Part shown: positions 40,626 through 51,832 of the stretch, in pieces
How positions within the stretch are numbered: position 1 is the first letter of the stretch
How the letters are laid out: each line of letters starts with the position of its first letter
Assembly (NCBI GenBank): GCA_945871915.1
Contig: CAMBXO010000003.1
Location: 62,001-126,000, forward strand
DNA length: 64,000 nt
Source of the DNA: Singulisphaera sp. GP187
Lineage (GTDB): Bacteria > Planctomycetota > Phycisphaerae > Phycisphaerales > SM1A02
Reading direction: 5' to 3'
The notes under the pieces: model-generated
What the model was told of the DNA's origin: nothing
Seen by the model: the letters and a program-made list of their open reading frames with translations, nothing else
The model's database searches: none
Program-made: the position numbers and the translations under genes

Positions 40626-42560
40626 ATGACAGATGGTCACCGGTCACGCATGACACGAATGTTGGCGACTGCCCTGCTTGTGGCCAGTAGCGCGATGGCC
40701 CAAACTGCAACGAAGGGCTTTGCAGTTCTTGGACAGAAGTCGTCGGACTCACAGCAAGATGTCTCGAGTGTGGTCAAGGCGAAACTGTTTCTCTCAGCCG
40801 ATGCCGTTGCACAAGGCGGCGATCTGCCTGTGGCGGTTCAGTTGACCATTGAGCCGGGATGGCATGTGTGGGCCAATGAAACGCAGGCTCGAAGTCTTCC
40901 CGACACCGCTGTGTTTGAGAGCGCCGTCTTTACATCCATCGCGCTTTCATCAACGAATGACTCGCTTCAATTGCTGGGAACACAATGGCCGCTCCCGCAA
41001 GCCATCAAGGCTGATCTTGGCGAGGGGCCACAGTCGTATGCCGTGTTTGAAGGTTCGGTCACGCTGTATGCAAAGCTGGGTGTGGCGGCTGCGGCAGCGG
41101 GAACTTTGAACGGCTCACTCACGCTCTCGTTGCAAGCCTGTACCTCAACCAATTGTGTGGCGCCGCAGGAGATCAATCTGCCACTCTCCATTCAGGTACG
41201 GCCCGGCACCAATCCTCGTTTGCACCCGGAAATCTTTGCTGGCTATGACTCGCACAAGTTGGTGAATCAGCCGGGGCCTGATGCGAACCCCGATGCGGGC
41301 GTGGACTCCGGTGCGATTCGCTTTGATATTTTCGGAACCGACTTTACGGTCGATCCCCGTGGGGCTGGATTGATCGTGTTGTTGTTGGTTGCGTTTCTCG
41401 GCGGCGGGTTGCTCAACTTTACGCCGTGCGTTCTGCCGGTGATCCCACTCAAAATCATGGCGCTGAGTGCCGCCGCTGGTGATCGCAAGCGATGTTTTCG
41501 ATTGGGCCTTTGCATGAGTCTGGGAGTGCTTGCTTTCTGGCTGGTGCTTGGCGGATTTGTGGGCGGCCTGAGCGGATTTACCGAAGCCAATCAACTCTTT
41601 CAATATCCGGCGTTCACGTTGGCACTCGGTGCCTTTATCGCTGTGATGGCTGTTGGAATGGCCGGCACATTCGCGCTTCAATTGCCCCAATGGGTGAATT
41701 CTGTCGAGGCCACGCACGACAGCCCGCGGGGAAGTTTTGTGATGGGAGTGATGACGGCCGTACTCAGCACTCCTTGCACCGCGCCACTGATGGGCGCTGC
41801 GGCGGGATGGGCAGCCAGCAGTGGAAGCCTTGCCACCGTGTTGATGGTGTTCGGAACAATCGGCGCAGGCATGGCGTCACCATACCTGCTGCTGAGCGCT
41901 GCACCTCACCTTGTTCGTAAGATGCCTCGAAGCGGTCCCGCCAGCGAATTGGTGAAGCAGGTCATGGCTCTCTTGCTGCTCGCCGCCGCAGCATTTTTTA
42001 TTGGCGCCGGTGTCAATGGATGGCTCGACACTCCAACGCGGCTTCACTGGTGGGTGGTGGGTGGTTTCGGCGCCGCTGCGGGCGTGTGGTTGCTGTGGCG
42101 AACATTCGCCATCACTTCGAGTGCAAACCGCCGCATTGTTTTCGGTGGCGTGGGCTTGGTGATCGCCACGCTGAGTCTTGGTATCACCAGTGAACTCGCT
42201 GCTCGAAGTCGAATCGATTGGATTGCCTATTCCGAACAAGCTTTGGCTACTGCCAAGGCTGAACACAAGGTGATCGTCCTTGACTTCACCGCAGAATGGT
42301 GCTTGAACTGCAAAGCACTTGAATCAGCCGTTCTCAATCGGCCTCTGGTTGCCGAGGCCATCAACGATCAGGGTGTGGCCGCCATCAAAGTGGATATCAC
42401 CAGTCGTAAGAGCGACGGATGGAATTTGCTTCACACGTTCAACCGAGTCAGCATTCCATTGCTGGTGGTGCAACGGCCCGATGGAACGGTTGTTCTGAAG
42501 AGCGATGCGTATACACCGGATCAAGTGATTACGGCGGTGAATCAGGCTCTAGCAAAGTGA
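40626..42560 (+). CDS. DsbD-like thiol:disulfide interchange protein
   Basis: N-terminal DsbD-alpha-like domain, multi-TM region (LLNFTPCVLPVIPLKIMAL, STPCTAPLMGAA), C-terminal thioredoxin VLDFTAEWCLNCKALE. Confidence 0.93.
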   Translation: MTDGHRSRMTRMLATALLVASSAMAQTATKGFAVLGQKSSDSQQDVSSVVKAKLFLSADAVAQGGDLPVAVQLTIEPGWHVWANETQARSLPDTAVFESAVFTSIALSSTNDSLQLLGTQWPLPQAIKADLGEGPQSYAVFEGSVTLYAKLGVAAAAAGTLNGSLTLSLQACTSTNCVAPQEINLPLSIQVRPGTNPRLHPEIFAGYDSHKLVNQPGPDANPDAGVDSGAIRFDIFGTDFTVDPRGAGLIVLLLVAFLGGGLLNFTPCVLPVIPLKIMALSAAAGDRKRCFRLGLCMSLGVLAFWLVLGGFVGGLSGFTEANQLFQYPAFTLALGAFIAVMAVGMAGTFALQLPQWVNSVEATHDSPRGSFVMGVMTAVLSTPCTAPLMGAAAGWAASSGSLATVLMVFGTIGAGMASPYLLLSAAPHLVRKMPRSGPASELVKQVMALLLLAAAAFFIGAGVNGWLDTPTRLHWWVVGGFGAAAGVWLLWRTFAITSSANRRIVFGGVGLVIATLSLGITSELAARSRIDWIAYSEQALATAKAEHKVIVLDFTAEWCLNCKALESAVLNRPLVAEAINDQGVAAIKVDITSRKSDGWNLLHTFNRVSIPLLVVQRPDGTVVLKSDAYTPDQVITAVNQALAK

Positions 42561-44727
42561 TGCCTGCAAGCCGTTGGGCTTCGGCTCGATCTCGTTGAGA
42601 AAGGCGAGCCAACGGATCAAGGCCATTGGAGTCGTCCGCTGCAATCGCCATTCCTGCAAAGGTCACCGCATCGGGGCGACCAAGCGACGCGGCCATGCGA
42701 GCGGCTCGTAACCAAGCGCTGGCAGCGCGACGATCGAATGAAGTCACCGCCAAGGCTCGTTGCATGGCTGTGGTTCGATCACCCGGTTGTTGCGAGGCTG
42801 TTGCAACGATCTCCCATGCCAATGCCGACATGTGCAGCGCGTCAAGGTGCGTGGCAAACGCCAAGCCTGCTCCACGCTTGACGGCCGAGTCGGCATCCAA
42901 CGCGGCAGCGAGCGCGGCTTCTTTTCCGCGAGGCGAAGAAAGCCCGCTCACGGCTGCGGCTCGCAACAATTGATCGCAGGCGAGAAGGCGGCTCCATGCC
43001 CGCAGCGCATCGGCAGCATTCCGCCTTGCTTGGTGCGGCGAAATTCCAGAATCCGCATGCATCTCCCGCAGCAATTGTTCGGCCGTCGCGTGCATGCTGG
43101 TTTCCATTCGACGGGCGGCGGATGAACCAAGCACCACAGCTATGGCTGCGAACACGGCACACGCCGCTCCCACCAGTCGCGGCCACCATCGGAGCGGTTG
43201 TCGAAATTCAGCAGAATCTGGCTCCAATGCGTGAGGCGGAACCGAGGCGCCGAGCACCACCAAGAGCCACGCGCTCGATCCGGGATTCCACAAGGTCATT
43301 TCAACCTGTGCATGACAGAGCACCACCAGCGCCGCCGGAAAAAGCATGCGAGCACCAGAGGATCGAGCGGACCACAACCGCGGCATCAACATCACTGCGG
43401 TGCCGGCCCACGCAATACCACCAACCAAACGAATCAAAAGAGATGTTCCATCCATTGTGTGCAATTCCGCAAACACGGACACCACGACTGCCGCAATCAC
43501 GGCAAGAAGAATGACGCGTTGAGCGGTTCCGTCACGCACACCTGGAGTTGGAAGCGGCCTCGATTCACGGGCCGCGCCTCGCGCCGACCAAATAAGAAGT
43601 GACATGGCGACTGCAATCCAAACAAATCCTGCCACACCCAATTGCGCGACCCAATCCGCAAAGGCCGCATGCGCGCTTTGCACCAGTTCGACTGCATCCG
43701 CTGGTCGCCACTGCGAACTGGCATCTTTGAAACCATCTGGACCTGTTCCAATCCATGGATTCTCCCGCCACGCAGTCCACGCCGTCTGCAAGTAATGCCA
43801 TCGAAAGAGAAGGCTTCGCTCGTGCGGAAACATTTCTAAACAGACCGTGCCTCGCACAATCGCCGCGATGGAACTGGCTAGAACCAAGGTCACTGCACCA
43901 GTCACAACGAGTGCCGGCCGGATACGCATCCAGCGAAGCGCCGCAACGGCAGCAAATCCGATGAGCATGGCCGCGATGGCCCCCTTACTTCCATTCACAA
44001 GAACCACCGCAGCGCACGCTGCCGCCAGCATGCCCCACGACGCCCCCTTACGACTTTCGGGCCGCGGCAATCCGGCGATCGCAACGGCAGCAACAGCCAT
44101 GACACCTGAAAACAAATTGGCCAAACCAAACCAACCTGTCATCTCTCGCTGCTCGAGCCTTCGCAGATAGCCCTGCGCCTGCGGCCCGGCCGGATCCCAT
44201 CCGCGATCGTTGAAAAATTCTAAATCGCGACCGCTGGTTTGAAAGAACTGCACCGTCGATGGGTGCTCATAAAACCATTGCCAGGATCCGCGCGCAAGCC
44301 AAAGACAACACACGCCGAGCATGGTGGCCACCAATGCGCTCCACGCCAATCGGGCCTGTTGCCGCGGGTTTCGTGCCACTGCCACCGCCGCAGCGCACGC
44401 AAGAAATGCAACGATCCATTGCCACCCCCGCCATCCCATGGCCCCCAGTTGCGACTCATTGCCACACCGAAGCACCAACACTGCCAGCGCAGCCACCGCA
44501 ATCATTCCCGCAGCTCGCCCTGCAAAGCACAACACCATGGCCGCCGACACCACCGCAATGCATCCGTCAATCAAAAGACTTCCGGCTGGTCCAAGCCCTG
44601 CAAATGGATTTGGATCAAGGAGTGGATCCACATCAAACCAAACAAGCGGCGTAAAGACGATCAGCGTTCGTAGACAAACGAGGACACCTAACGCAGCGCC
44701 CACAATCGCTGGCCACCAGCGACTCAT
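42529..44727 (-). CDS. O-antigen ligase/polymerase-like membrane protein
   Basis: About a dozen hydrophobic segments, WYEHPSTVQFFQTSG...FGLANLFSGVMAV, SLLFRWHYLQTAWTAWRENPWIGTGPDGF typical of O-antigen ligase family; helical C-terminal region. Confidence 0.8.
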   Translation of the reverse strand: MSRWWPAIVGAALGVLVCLRTLIVFTPLVWFDVDPLLDPNPFAGLGPAGSLLIDGCIAVVSAAMVLCFAGRAAGMIAVAALAVLVLRCGNESQLGAMGWRGWQWIVAFLACAAAVAVARNPRQQARLAWSALVATMLGVCCLWLARGSWQWFYEHPSTVQFFQTSGRDLEFFNDRGWDPAGPQAQGYLRRLEQREMTGWFGLANLFSGVMAVAAVAIAGLPRPESRKGASWGMLAAACAAVVLVNGSKGAIAAMLIGFAAVAALRWMRIRPALVVTGAVTLVLASSIAAIVRGTVCLEMFPHERSLLFRWHYLQTAWTAWRENPWIGTGPDGFKDASSQWRPADAVELVQSAHAAFADWVAQLGVAGFVWIAVAMSLLIWSARGAARESRPLPTPGVRDGTAQRVILLAVIAAVVVSVFAELHTMDGTSLLIRLVGGIAWAGTAVMLMPRLWSARSSGARMLFPAALVVLCHAQVEMTLWNPGSSAWLLVVLGASVPPHALEPDSAEFRQPLRWWPRLVGAACAVFAAIAVVLGSSAARRMETSMHATAEQLLREMHADSGISPHQARRNAADALRAWSRLLACDQLLRAAAVSGLSSPRGKEAALAAALDADSAVKRGAGLAFATHLDALHMSALAWEIVATASQQPGDRTTAMQRALAVTSFDRRAASAWLRAARMAASLGRPDAVTFAGMAIAADDSNGLDPLARLSQRDRAEAQRLAGITLLEPDSPP

Positions 44728-45851
44728 CGTTTATGAATTCCTTCAACCGCCGCAAGCACACCAAGAGCCAGCAGCGTTTGGCAACACACCAGCAACGCTT
44801 GCCACGGCGCCAAACTTCCCAAACTCACCCCGCCAATTCCAATCACCGCGGCCATGGCCCAAATCACGTACACGGCTCCTCGCTTGGTAAATCCTCGTTG
44901 AACCAGTCGGTGGGAAAAGTGCTGCTGATCCCCGACAAATGGGCTCATTCCTTGCTTCACTCTCACCACACTGGTTGCCACCAAGTCATACAACGGAATG
45001 GCAAGAACAATCACCGGCGTCGCCACGCCGTACCAATGCGAGCCCATGGCGTAGTGCGCATCGGCAGGATCGGTGTACGTGCAACGAATGGCCAGTGCGC
45101 CAAGAAGTAAACCGAGTGTCTGACTTCCGGCATCACCCATAAAGATGCGAGCGCCGCCACGGGGGAAAAAATTGAAGACAAGGAATCCCACCAGCGAGCC
45201 CGTGAGCAATCCAAAGAGCCCTGCAATGAACCACTGCTTTGACACCAGTGCCACACCCATCAATAGCAGTGCCGCAATCGCACCCACACCGGCGGACAGT
45301 CCGTCCATGTTGTCCATGTAGTTCATGGCGTTGATCAACACCAACAGCCACACCACGCCAAGGAACACACTCACTCCGTATCCCATCGGCACGGCGCTAT
45401 CCAGCATGGTCAGCGGACGAACATCGGCAATCCACGCGATCGCCACAGCCGGCACGATCTGGAGAAGCAACTTGAGGCAAGGCTGCATGGCGCGACGGTC
45501 GTCAATCAATCCAGCCACCACCGTCCATACAACACAGGCGATCAGAATCCATCCAAACTTCTCTCCTGAATGAAGTCGTTGGGAGAATCCTTCAATTCCA
45601 CCCCACAGCGATTCTGGTGGAATTGGAAGAAGCCCCGACACCGCCCCCATGGCCACCAGCAACGGCAGCAGAAAGGCACCAGCAATGGCGACACCACCAA
45701 TGTTGGGAACAGGCCGTAAAGCCTTGAAATGCCCCGCTGAACCGGGTGAATCCAGCATGTTCCAGCGCGTGCCAATGGCGATCAGCCCAGCCGTCATGGA
45801 CAGCGAAAGGAGCAGACCGACCAGAACCAGTCCCGGCGCGAGCCACAACAT
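44724..45851 (-). CDS. MraY/WecA-like undecaprenyl-phosphate glycosyl-1-phosphate transferase
   Basis: DDRRAMQP, NYMDNMDGLSAGVGAIAALL, FPRGGARIFMGDAGSQTLGLLLGAL. Confidence 0.88.
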   Translation of the reverse strand: MLWLAPGLVLVGLLLSLSMTAGLIAIGTRWNMLDSPGSAGHFKALRPVPNIGGVAIAGAFLLPLLVAMGAVSGLLPIPPESLWGGIEGFSQRLHSGEKFGWILIACVVWTVVAGLIDDRRAMQPCLKLLLQIVPAVAIAWIADVRPLTMLDSAVPMGYGVSVFLGVVWLLVLINAMNYMDNMDGLSAGVGAIAALLLMGVALVSKQWFIAGLFGLLTGSLVGFLVFNFFPRGGARIFMGDAGSQTLGLLLGALAIRCTYTDPADAHYAMGSHWYGVATPVIVLAIPLYDLVATSVVRVKQGMSPFVGDQQHFSHRLVQRGFTKRGAVYVIWAMAAVIGIGGVSLGSLAPWQALLVCCQTLLALGVLAAVEGIHKR

Positions 45852-45875
45852 GCCGCTAATGTAATCGCTGTGTCC

Positions 45876-46463
45876 ATGAAGCGAATCACGGTCTACTGCA
45901 GCAGCAGCACCAGCCTCGACCCGCAATTCTTTGACGCCGCACGCAAACTCGGCAATGCCATGGGTGCGCGCGGGCTTGAACTGGTCTATGGCGGTGGAGG
46001 AATCGGCCTCATGGGCGAAGTGGCCCGCGCCATGAAAAAAGCCGGTGGGCGGATTCACGGCATCATCACCAAGCGACTGCTTGAACTGGAACAAGGCTTC
46101 GATGGATGCGATGAACTTGTGGTGGTGGAATCCATGAGCGAACGCAAGCGTTTGATGTCTCATCATGGCGATGGCTTTATCGCGCTGCCGGGCGGGCTAG
46201 GAACTTTTGAGGAGTTCTTCGAGGTGCTGGTGCAGCGGCAAGTGGGCGAACACTGTAAGCCGATCGGCTTGGTGAATCTCTGCGGCTACTACAACCCGCT
46301 CATCAATCTGATTGACCACGGTATTGAACATCGATTCATCAAACCCGCAGTGCATCATCTCTTGCAAGTAGATGAAAACCCAGAAGTGGTTCTCGAAGGT
46401 GTGTTGAGCGCCGAGCCGTTTGACATTGATCCCGATCGCTTTCTTCCGATGGGCAAGGGATGA
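45876..46463 (+). CDS. LOG family protein (TIGR00730-type Rossmann fold)
   Basis: ELVYGGGGIGLMGEVA, MSERKRLM, ALPGGLGTFEEFFEVL. Confidence 0.93.
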   Translation: MKRITVYCSSSTSLDPQFFDAARKLGNAMGARGLELVYGGGGIGLMGEVARAMKKAGGRIHGIITKRLLELEQGFDGCDELVVVESMSERKRLMSHHGDGFIALPGGLGTFEEFFEVLVQRQVGEHCKPIGLVNLCGYYNPLINLIDHGIEHRFIKPAVHHLLQVDENPEVVLEGVLSAEPFDIDPDRFLPMGKG

Positions 46464-47290
46464 ACGGCCAACCGATCGGACTCATCGCAGGCAACGGTGA
46501 ATTGCCAATCTTGGTTGCACACGGAGCGCACGCCGCAGGTCGTAAGGTGATCTGCGTTGGACTTGCAGGCAATTTTGATCCGCGTTTACCCGCGGTATGT
46601 GATCGGTTTCATGTGGCTGGAATCATTCGCATCGGGCAATGGGTTCGGTTGCTTCGCCGCGCCGGCGTGCATGAAACCATCATGGTGGGCGGCGTTCGCA
46701 AGGCGCGAATGCATGACCCTTTCATGTGGTTTCGCCAGATTCCAGATTTGCGTGCCTTGAAGGTGTGGTACCGTCACCTTCGTCACGATCGACGCAACCA
46801 CGCGGTGCTCGCCGCGATTGCCAATGAACTCGCTTCCTGTGGAGTGCCGCTCATGGACTCGACTTCATTCATACAAGACCATCTGGCCAGTGCGGGTGTG
46901 ATGGGTCGTGTGCAGCCCAGTGCAGAATTGAAAGCCGACGCCGACTTTGGTTGGCCGCTGATTTCAAAGTTGGTGGAACTGGATGTGGGGCAGTCCATCG
47001 CGGTCCGCAATCGAGATGTGATCGCCGTTGAAGCGGTCGAAGGAACGGATGCCATGATTGAACGCGCGGGTGAACTCTGCCGTTCGACCGGATGGACACT
47101 TCTGAAGACCGCAAAGGCCGCACACGATCGGCGGGCTGATGTTCCAACCGTTGGCGTGTCGACCGTTGAACGCGTCGCAGCGCATGGATGCCGATGCATT
47201 GCCGTGGGAACCGGACGGGTGATCTTGGTGGATCGCCCCGCCGTCGTTGCCGCCGCCGATCGATTGGGCGTTGCCCTGCTTGGCATGTAA
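46460..47290 (+). CDS. lpxI: LpxI-like UDP-2,3-diacylglucosamine pyrophosphatase
   Basis: IGLIAGNGELPILVAHGAHAAGRKVICVGLAG and overall LpxI/DUF1009 pattern; ATGA overlap with the LOG gene. Confidence 0.85.
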   Translation: MNGQPIGLIAGNGELPILVAHGAHAAGRKVICVGLAGNFDPRLPAVCDRFHVAGIIRIGQWVRLLRRAGVHETIMVGGVRKARMHDPFMWFRQIPDLRALKVWYRHLRHDRRNHAVLAAIANELASCGVPLMDSTSFIQDHLASAGVMGRVQPSAELKADADFGWPLISKLVELDVGQSIAVRNRDVIAVEAVEGTDAMIERAGELCRSTGWTLLKTAKAAHDRRADVPTVGVSTVERVAAHGCRCIAVGTGRVILVDRPAVVAAADRLGVALLGM

Positions 47291-47368
47291 AAGAATTCCT
47301 GACGGTTGCGTCACCTTGCGTTCGACACGCAGCGCGGATTCAACGCATTCCTTCGTAGCATCACACCC

Positions 47369-48004
47369 ATGACCGGTACGCCACCCGCCGAGGCTGCTTC
47401 GGGCCACGGCGACACACCGCTTGCCAGCCGTGCGGGGCTGAAAATGCAGCACGCCCTGCAGACCTTTGCCCTGCCCGTCGCTGGCTGTGTGGTAGCGGAC
47501 TTTGGCTGCAATGTGGGTGGGTTCACCGACGTCATGTTGCGAGCCGGCGCTTCGCATGTGTATGCAGTCGACACCGGCTACGGAACGCTTGCATGGCGGC
47601 TTCGCCAAGATGCTCGCGTGACCACCATGGAACGAACCAATGCGCTGCATGCTGAGCCGCCACCTGATCGAGTGGATGTTGTCATGGTGGATCTTGCATG
47701 GACACCTCAACGACTCTCCATTCCTGCGGCGCTTCGATGGCTGCGACCCAACGGAAAAATAATTTCACTTGTCAAACCCCATTACGAATTACAAGGTGAT
47801 CAGAAGGCGTGGCTGCAGGATGGATTTCTTCCGCACGAACATGTTCCAACTGTTGTGCAAGGTGTTCGAGAATCGATGGCGGGACTCGGCGCGGAAGTTC
47901 TTGCAGAGACGCCCTCTCCAATTACAGGCGGCAAGTCAGCAAAGCGATCTGGAAGTCCAGGCAACATGGAGTGGCTCATGCTGCTGCGTGCGATCACGGC
48001 TTGA
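47369..48004 (+). CDS. FtsJ/TlyA-like SAM-dependent RNA methyltransferase
   Basis: LASRAGLKMQHAL, VADFGCNVGGFTDVMLRAGASHVYAVDTGYGTLAW. Confidence 0.82.
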   Translation: MTGTPPAEAASGHGDTPLASRAGLKMQHALQTFALPVAGCVVADFGCNVGGFTDVMLRAGASHVYAVDTGYGTLAWRLRQDARVTTMERTNALHAEPPPDRVDVVMVDLAWTPQRLSIPAALRWLRPNGKIISLVKPHYELQGDQKAWLQDGFLPHEHVPTVVQGVRESMAGLGAEVLAETPSPITGGKSAKRSGSPGNMEWLMLLRAITA

Positions 48005-48029
48005 AGTCCGTCAGACCAACCCAGCGAAC

Positions 48030-48500
48030 TCACTTTGCAGGTTCAACGACCACCGCTTCACGCACCACTATCGGCACGGTCATCCACAAACGCGGGGCTC
48101 CCTGCTCGTGGCAAAAAATGGCAATGCCATCGATCTCGTTGTTCACAAAAACATTTTTTGCGTCCGTGCCTTCGGCCATGGTCAACTGGGTGTAGCGAGC
48201 CACCAGCAGATCACCGCTGGCACCCATGGGCTCAAAACTCAGCAGTTTTGCGTGCACATCCAGTAAGGGCATGAGTTGGTCGTAGAGCGCCGCGGCATCA
48301 TCGACAAAGGGTGACTTGGTATGAAAGCTGGCCAACATGGCCGCCCGATCTTCCACGGCCACCGCTTCGATATTGGATTGAAGCGTGGACTTGGCTGTGT
48401 TGGTGTCGCCTAAATTTCGAAAACTTGTCCCAATGACAAATCCCAATATGCACGCGGCGATGGCGACAATGATATTGGGGCGATTGACGCCTGAACTCAT
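48030..48500 (-). CDS. Hypothetical membrane-anchored protein
   Basis: N-terminal TM (IIVAIAACILGFVIGTSF); overlaps the downstream glycine-zipper gene start by 4 bp. Confidence 0.6.
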   Translation of the reverse strand: MSSGVNRPNIIVAIAACILGFVIGTSFRNLGDTNTAKSTLQSNIEAVAVEDRAAMLASFHTKSPFVDDAAALYDQLMPLLDVHAKLLSFEPMGASGDLLVARYTQLTMAEGTDAKNVFVNNEIDGIAIFCHEQGAPRLWMTVPIVVREAVVVEPAK

Positions 48501-48784
48501 TGCGTGGTCGCTGGGGAAGTGGGCGTGGCAGCAGGATGCTTGGTCTTGCCTTGGATCTGATCACCAGCCCAAGCTCCAATAGCTGCACCGCCAATGCCAG
48601 CAGCTAGACCGATCGCAGGGTTGCCGGTGGCAAGACCGGCGCCAAGTCCGGCGCCGATTCCGCCAACGGCGGCACCAGCGATTGCACCCGTTCCGTCATT
48701 CTGACCCTTCATGGCGTTGCATCCTGCAAACACAAGCAACACCACGCATGCCGTCGCAATTGATTTGTGGGAGGTCTTTTCCAT
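48497..48784 (-). CDS. Glycine-zipper lipoprotein
   Basis: Lipobox CVVLLVFAGCNAM; GAIAGAAVGGIGAGLGAGLATGNPAIGLAAGIGGAAIGAWAGDQI. Confidence 0.8.
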   Translation of the reverse strand: MEKTSHKSIATACVVLLVFAGCNAMKGQNDGTGAIAGAAVGGIGAGLGAGLATGNPAIGLAAGIGGAAIGAWAGDQIQGKTKHPAATPTSPATTQ

Positions 48785-48866
48785 GACCTGAAATCTATCA
48801 GGAAAATGTCTCTACGAACTGCAGAAAATCGTCCACTTCGGCTAGAATTCCCCTTCTAGAAAACCG

Positions 48867-51443
48867 ATGAACGAGGCCACACCCAACACCCCGGCACCTT
48901 TGGATCGCGTGGTCGAAAGACCCATCGATCAGGAACTGCATGACAGTTACCTGACTTATGCCATGAGCACCATCATGGACCGGGCGTTGCCGGATGTTCG
49001 GGATGGGTTGAAGCCCTCTCAACGCCGCATTTTGGTGGCGATGCACGACCTGAATCTGACTCCAGGTCGAAAACACATCAAGTGCGCCAAGATTTGCGGC
49101 GACACCAGCGGCAACTACCACCCACACGGCGAAAGCGTGATCTATCCGACCCTTGTCAATCTGGGACAGGTCTGGAAAACCCGCCACATGCTGGTGGACA
49201 AGCAGGGCAATTTCGGTTCAATCGAAGGCGATCCGCCAGCCGCCATGCGTTACACCGAGGCTCGCATGACGGCCGAGGCCACGGCTCTGCTGGAGGATCT
49301 TGACAAGGACACGGTCGACTTCAAGGCAAATTACGACGAGCGTTTACAGGAGCCAACGGTTCTTCCGGCTCGCTTACCCAATTTGCTGGTGAACGGAAGT
49401 TCCGGCATCGCCGTTGGCATGGCCAGCAGCATGCCTCCACACAATCTTGGCGAAGTGTGCGATGCGATTGTGGTGCTGCTTGATCGACCCGAGGCTGGTC
49501 TCGATGAACTTCTGAAAATCATTCCGGGTCCGGACTTTCCAACCGGCGGAATCGTGGTGGGCCGACGAGGCATTGCGGAGGCGTACGCAGGTGGTCGCGG
49601 GCGCATCACGCTGCGAGGCCGTGTTCGCCAGGTCAAAGAAGGCGGCCGCGACGCGCTGGAAATTTACGAGATTCCCTATCAGGTGGTGCAGAGCCAGTTG
49701 ATTGAAAAAATCGTGGACGCCAGTCGCGAGGGGCGCATTCCAGATGTTGCCGATGTTCGCAATCACTCTGGGCGCGACGCACAGACTCGCATTCTGGTGG
49801 TGCTTAAAAAGGGTGCTGATCCCGAAGTGGTTGAGAAGCAACTTTACGAATACACGCCGCTGCAAAGCACCTTCAGCATCATCAACATCGCGCTGGTCAA
49901 TCGCCAACCTCGCACGCTTGGGCTGAAGCAACTCATTCACTTTTATATCGAGCACCGCAAAGATGTGGTGCGGCGGCGGACTGCCTTCTTGTTGCGACAG
50001 GCCAAACAACAGGCCCATCGATTGGAAGGCCTTTTGTATGCGGTGTGCGACATTGACGAGGTCATCAAGATCATTCGAGAGAGTCGCGATCGTGAAGAGG
50101 CATTAGGGAAATTGATGGCCCGCGGGTTCCGCATTGCCCCCGGCCATCGCTACGAAAAACTGATTCCCGATCGCATCGTGCAGTCCACGCGGTCTGGGGA
50201 AGGTGCCAAACTTTCCCGTGTACAGGCCGAAGCCATCGGCGCCATGCGGCTGATCCAATTGGTCGGGCTGGAAGTCGAAAAACTTACGGCGGAATTTTCG
50301 AAATTGCTCGAGGACATTGAGGGCTACGAGTCGATTTTGGCCAACGAGTCGCTGGTGCTGGACATCGTTCGAGAGGACACACTGGAACTCAAAGAACGCT
50401 TTGCCAATCCGCGGCGGACCTCCATCGAAGCGGGCGAAGCGGAAGCCTTCGAGATGGCTGACCTTATTCCGGAGCATGAGGTGGTGGTCACCATTTCGCA
50501 CGCGGGATGGGTGAAGCGGTTGCCAAGCGATGCGTACCGAACGCAGGGTCGCGGCGGCGTGGGTGTGCGAGGCAGTGACGCAAAGGATGGCGACTTTATT
50601 GAGCAACTCTTCACAGGCAGCAGCCACGATGATTTGCTTTGCTTCACCAACACCGGGCGAGTCTTCCGCATCAAGACCTGGCAGATTCCAGAGATGGCTC
50701 GCACGGCCAAGGGCCGCGCCATTCAAAACATTCTCGATCTGCGAGAAGGCGAAATGGTGCGAAGTTTCCTTCCTGTTTCAGGTTTTGAAACGCGAGAAGA
50801 TTTTCTCTTCTTTGCCACGCGGCATGGTCGAGTCAAGCGCACCGCACTGCAGGATTACCGCAATGTCAACAAGGGCGGCATTATTGCGCTCAACCTCAAT
50901 GAAGGTGATGACTTGGTCAATGTGCTGCTGACCAGTGGCCGCGATCAGGTGATGCTGGCTTCTGCATCGGGTATGGCGATTCGCTTTGACGAAAATGATG
51001 CACGCGTGATGGGGCGAGCGGCGGCGGGCGTGTTGGGTATTGACCTTTCGGAGGGCGATACAGTGATTGGAGCCATTCGTTGCGATGACACGGCTGATTT
51101 GCTCACCGTCACGCACAATGGATTTGGAAAGCGCACGCTGCAGGCCGAATACTTGGTCCAACAAGAAGACGGCACAACGCGGGCTCAAAGTCGGGGTGGC
51201 AAGGGTCGCATTGACATCAAGACCGATGGCCGCAATGGCGCCGTAGTCGCCGTTCGCAGCGTGGTGGATGGCGACGAGATGATGCTGATCAGTCGAGATG
51301 GCATGATTGTTCGATCACCCGTCTCGGATGTCGGCCGAATCGGCCGCAACACCATGGGCGTTCGCGTGATGCAACTCCGTGAAGGCGATGCCGTGATGGC
51401 TGTGGCCATGGTTGCCGAAACAGACCAGCCACCAACATCCTGA
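48867..51443 (+). CDS. gyrA: DNA gyrase/topoisomerase IV subunit A
   Basis: [55 protein letters not shown]-terminal beta-propeller repeats (GRGGVGVRG...). Confidence 0.95.
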   Translation: MNEATPNTPAPLDRVVERPIDQELHDSYLTYAMSTIMDRALPDVRDGLKPSQRRILVAMHDLNLTPGRKHIKCAKICGDTSGNYHPHGESVIYPTLVNLGQVWKTRHMLVDKQGNFGSIEGDPPAAMRYTEARMTAEATALLEDLDKDTVDFKANYDERLQEPTVLPARLPNLLVNGSSGIAVGMASSMPPHNLGEVCDAIVVLLDRPEAGLDELLKIIPGPDFPTGGIVVGRRGIAEAYAGGRGRITLRGRVRQVKEGGRDALEIYEIPYQVVQSQLIEKIVDASREGRIPDVADVRNHSGRDAQTRILVVLKKGADPEVVEKQLYEYTPLQSTFSIINIALVNRQPRTLGLKQLIHFYIEHRKDVVRRRTAFLLRQAKQQAHRLEGLLYAVCDIDEVIKIIRESRDREEALGKLMARGFRIAPGHRYEKLIPDRIVQSTRSGEGAKLSRVQAEAIGAMRLIQLVGLEVEKLTAEFSKLLEDIEGYESILANESLVLDIVREDTLELKERFANPRRTSIEAGEAEAFEMADLIPEHEVVVTISHAGWVKRLPSDAYRTQGRGGVGVRGSDAKDGDFIEQLFTGSSHDDLLCFTNTGRVFRIKTWQIPEMARTAKGRAIQNILDLREGEMVRSFLPVSGFETREDFLFFATRHGRVKRTALQDYRNVNKGGIIALNLNEGDDLVNVLLTSGRDQVMLASASGMAIRFDENDARVMGRAAAGVLGIDLSEGDTVIGAIRCDDTADLLTVTHNGFGKRTLQAEYLVQQEDGTTRAQSRGGKGRIDIKTDGRNGAVVAVRSVVDGDEMMLISRDGMIVRSPVSDVGRIGRNTMGVRVMQLREGDAVMAVAMVAETDQPPTS

Positions 51444-51484
51444 TTCATTCGGATGGTCACATGCCGTCCGCTACTATGGCGGGC

Positions 51485-51829
51485 ATGGCAATTACGGCAT
51501 GGTCAGACGACATTGCGTTGGTGAATCTGGGCCGCGAACCGCAGCTTTCAGAAGACTTTTCAACCCTTCTGCACTCACTCGACGGACCCGGTGCAACGCC
51601 TCGGCATGTGGTGCTGGATTTGCACGATGTGCACATGCTCACGTCCAGCAACCTTGCGGCATTGATGCGATTACGCAAATTGCAGAAGCTCTCCAAGAAG
51701 CGACTTGTGATTTGCCGCATACCCGATCGCGTGTGGGCGGTCTTTTTGACCGCGGGCCTTGACGAAATACTTGAAACCTGCGCCGATGTCGGCACCGCCC
51801 TTGCATCGATTCAGATTGGAATTGGCTGA
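51485..51829 (+). CDS. STAS domain protein (anti-sigma factor antagonist-like)
   Basis: VVLDLHDVHMLTSSNLAALMRLRKLQKLSKKRLVICRI. Confidence 0.7.
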   Translation: MAITAWSDDIALVNLGREPQLSEDFSTLLHSLDGPGATPRHVVLDLHDVHMLTSSNLAALMRLRKLQKLSKKRLVICRIPDRVWAVFLTAGLDEILETCADVGTALASIQIGIG

Positions 51830-51832
51830 GCC

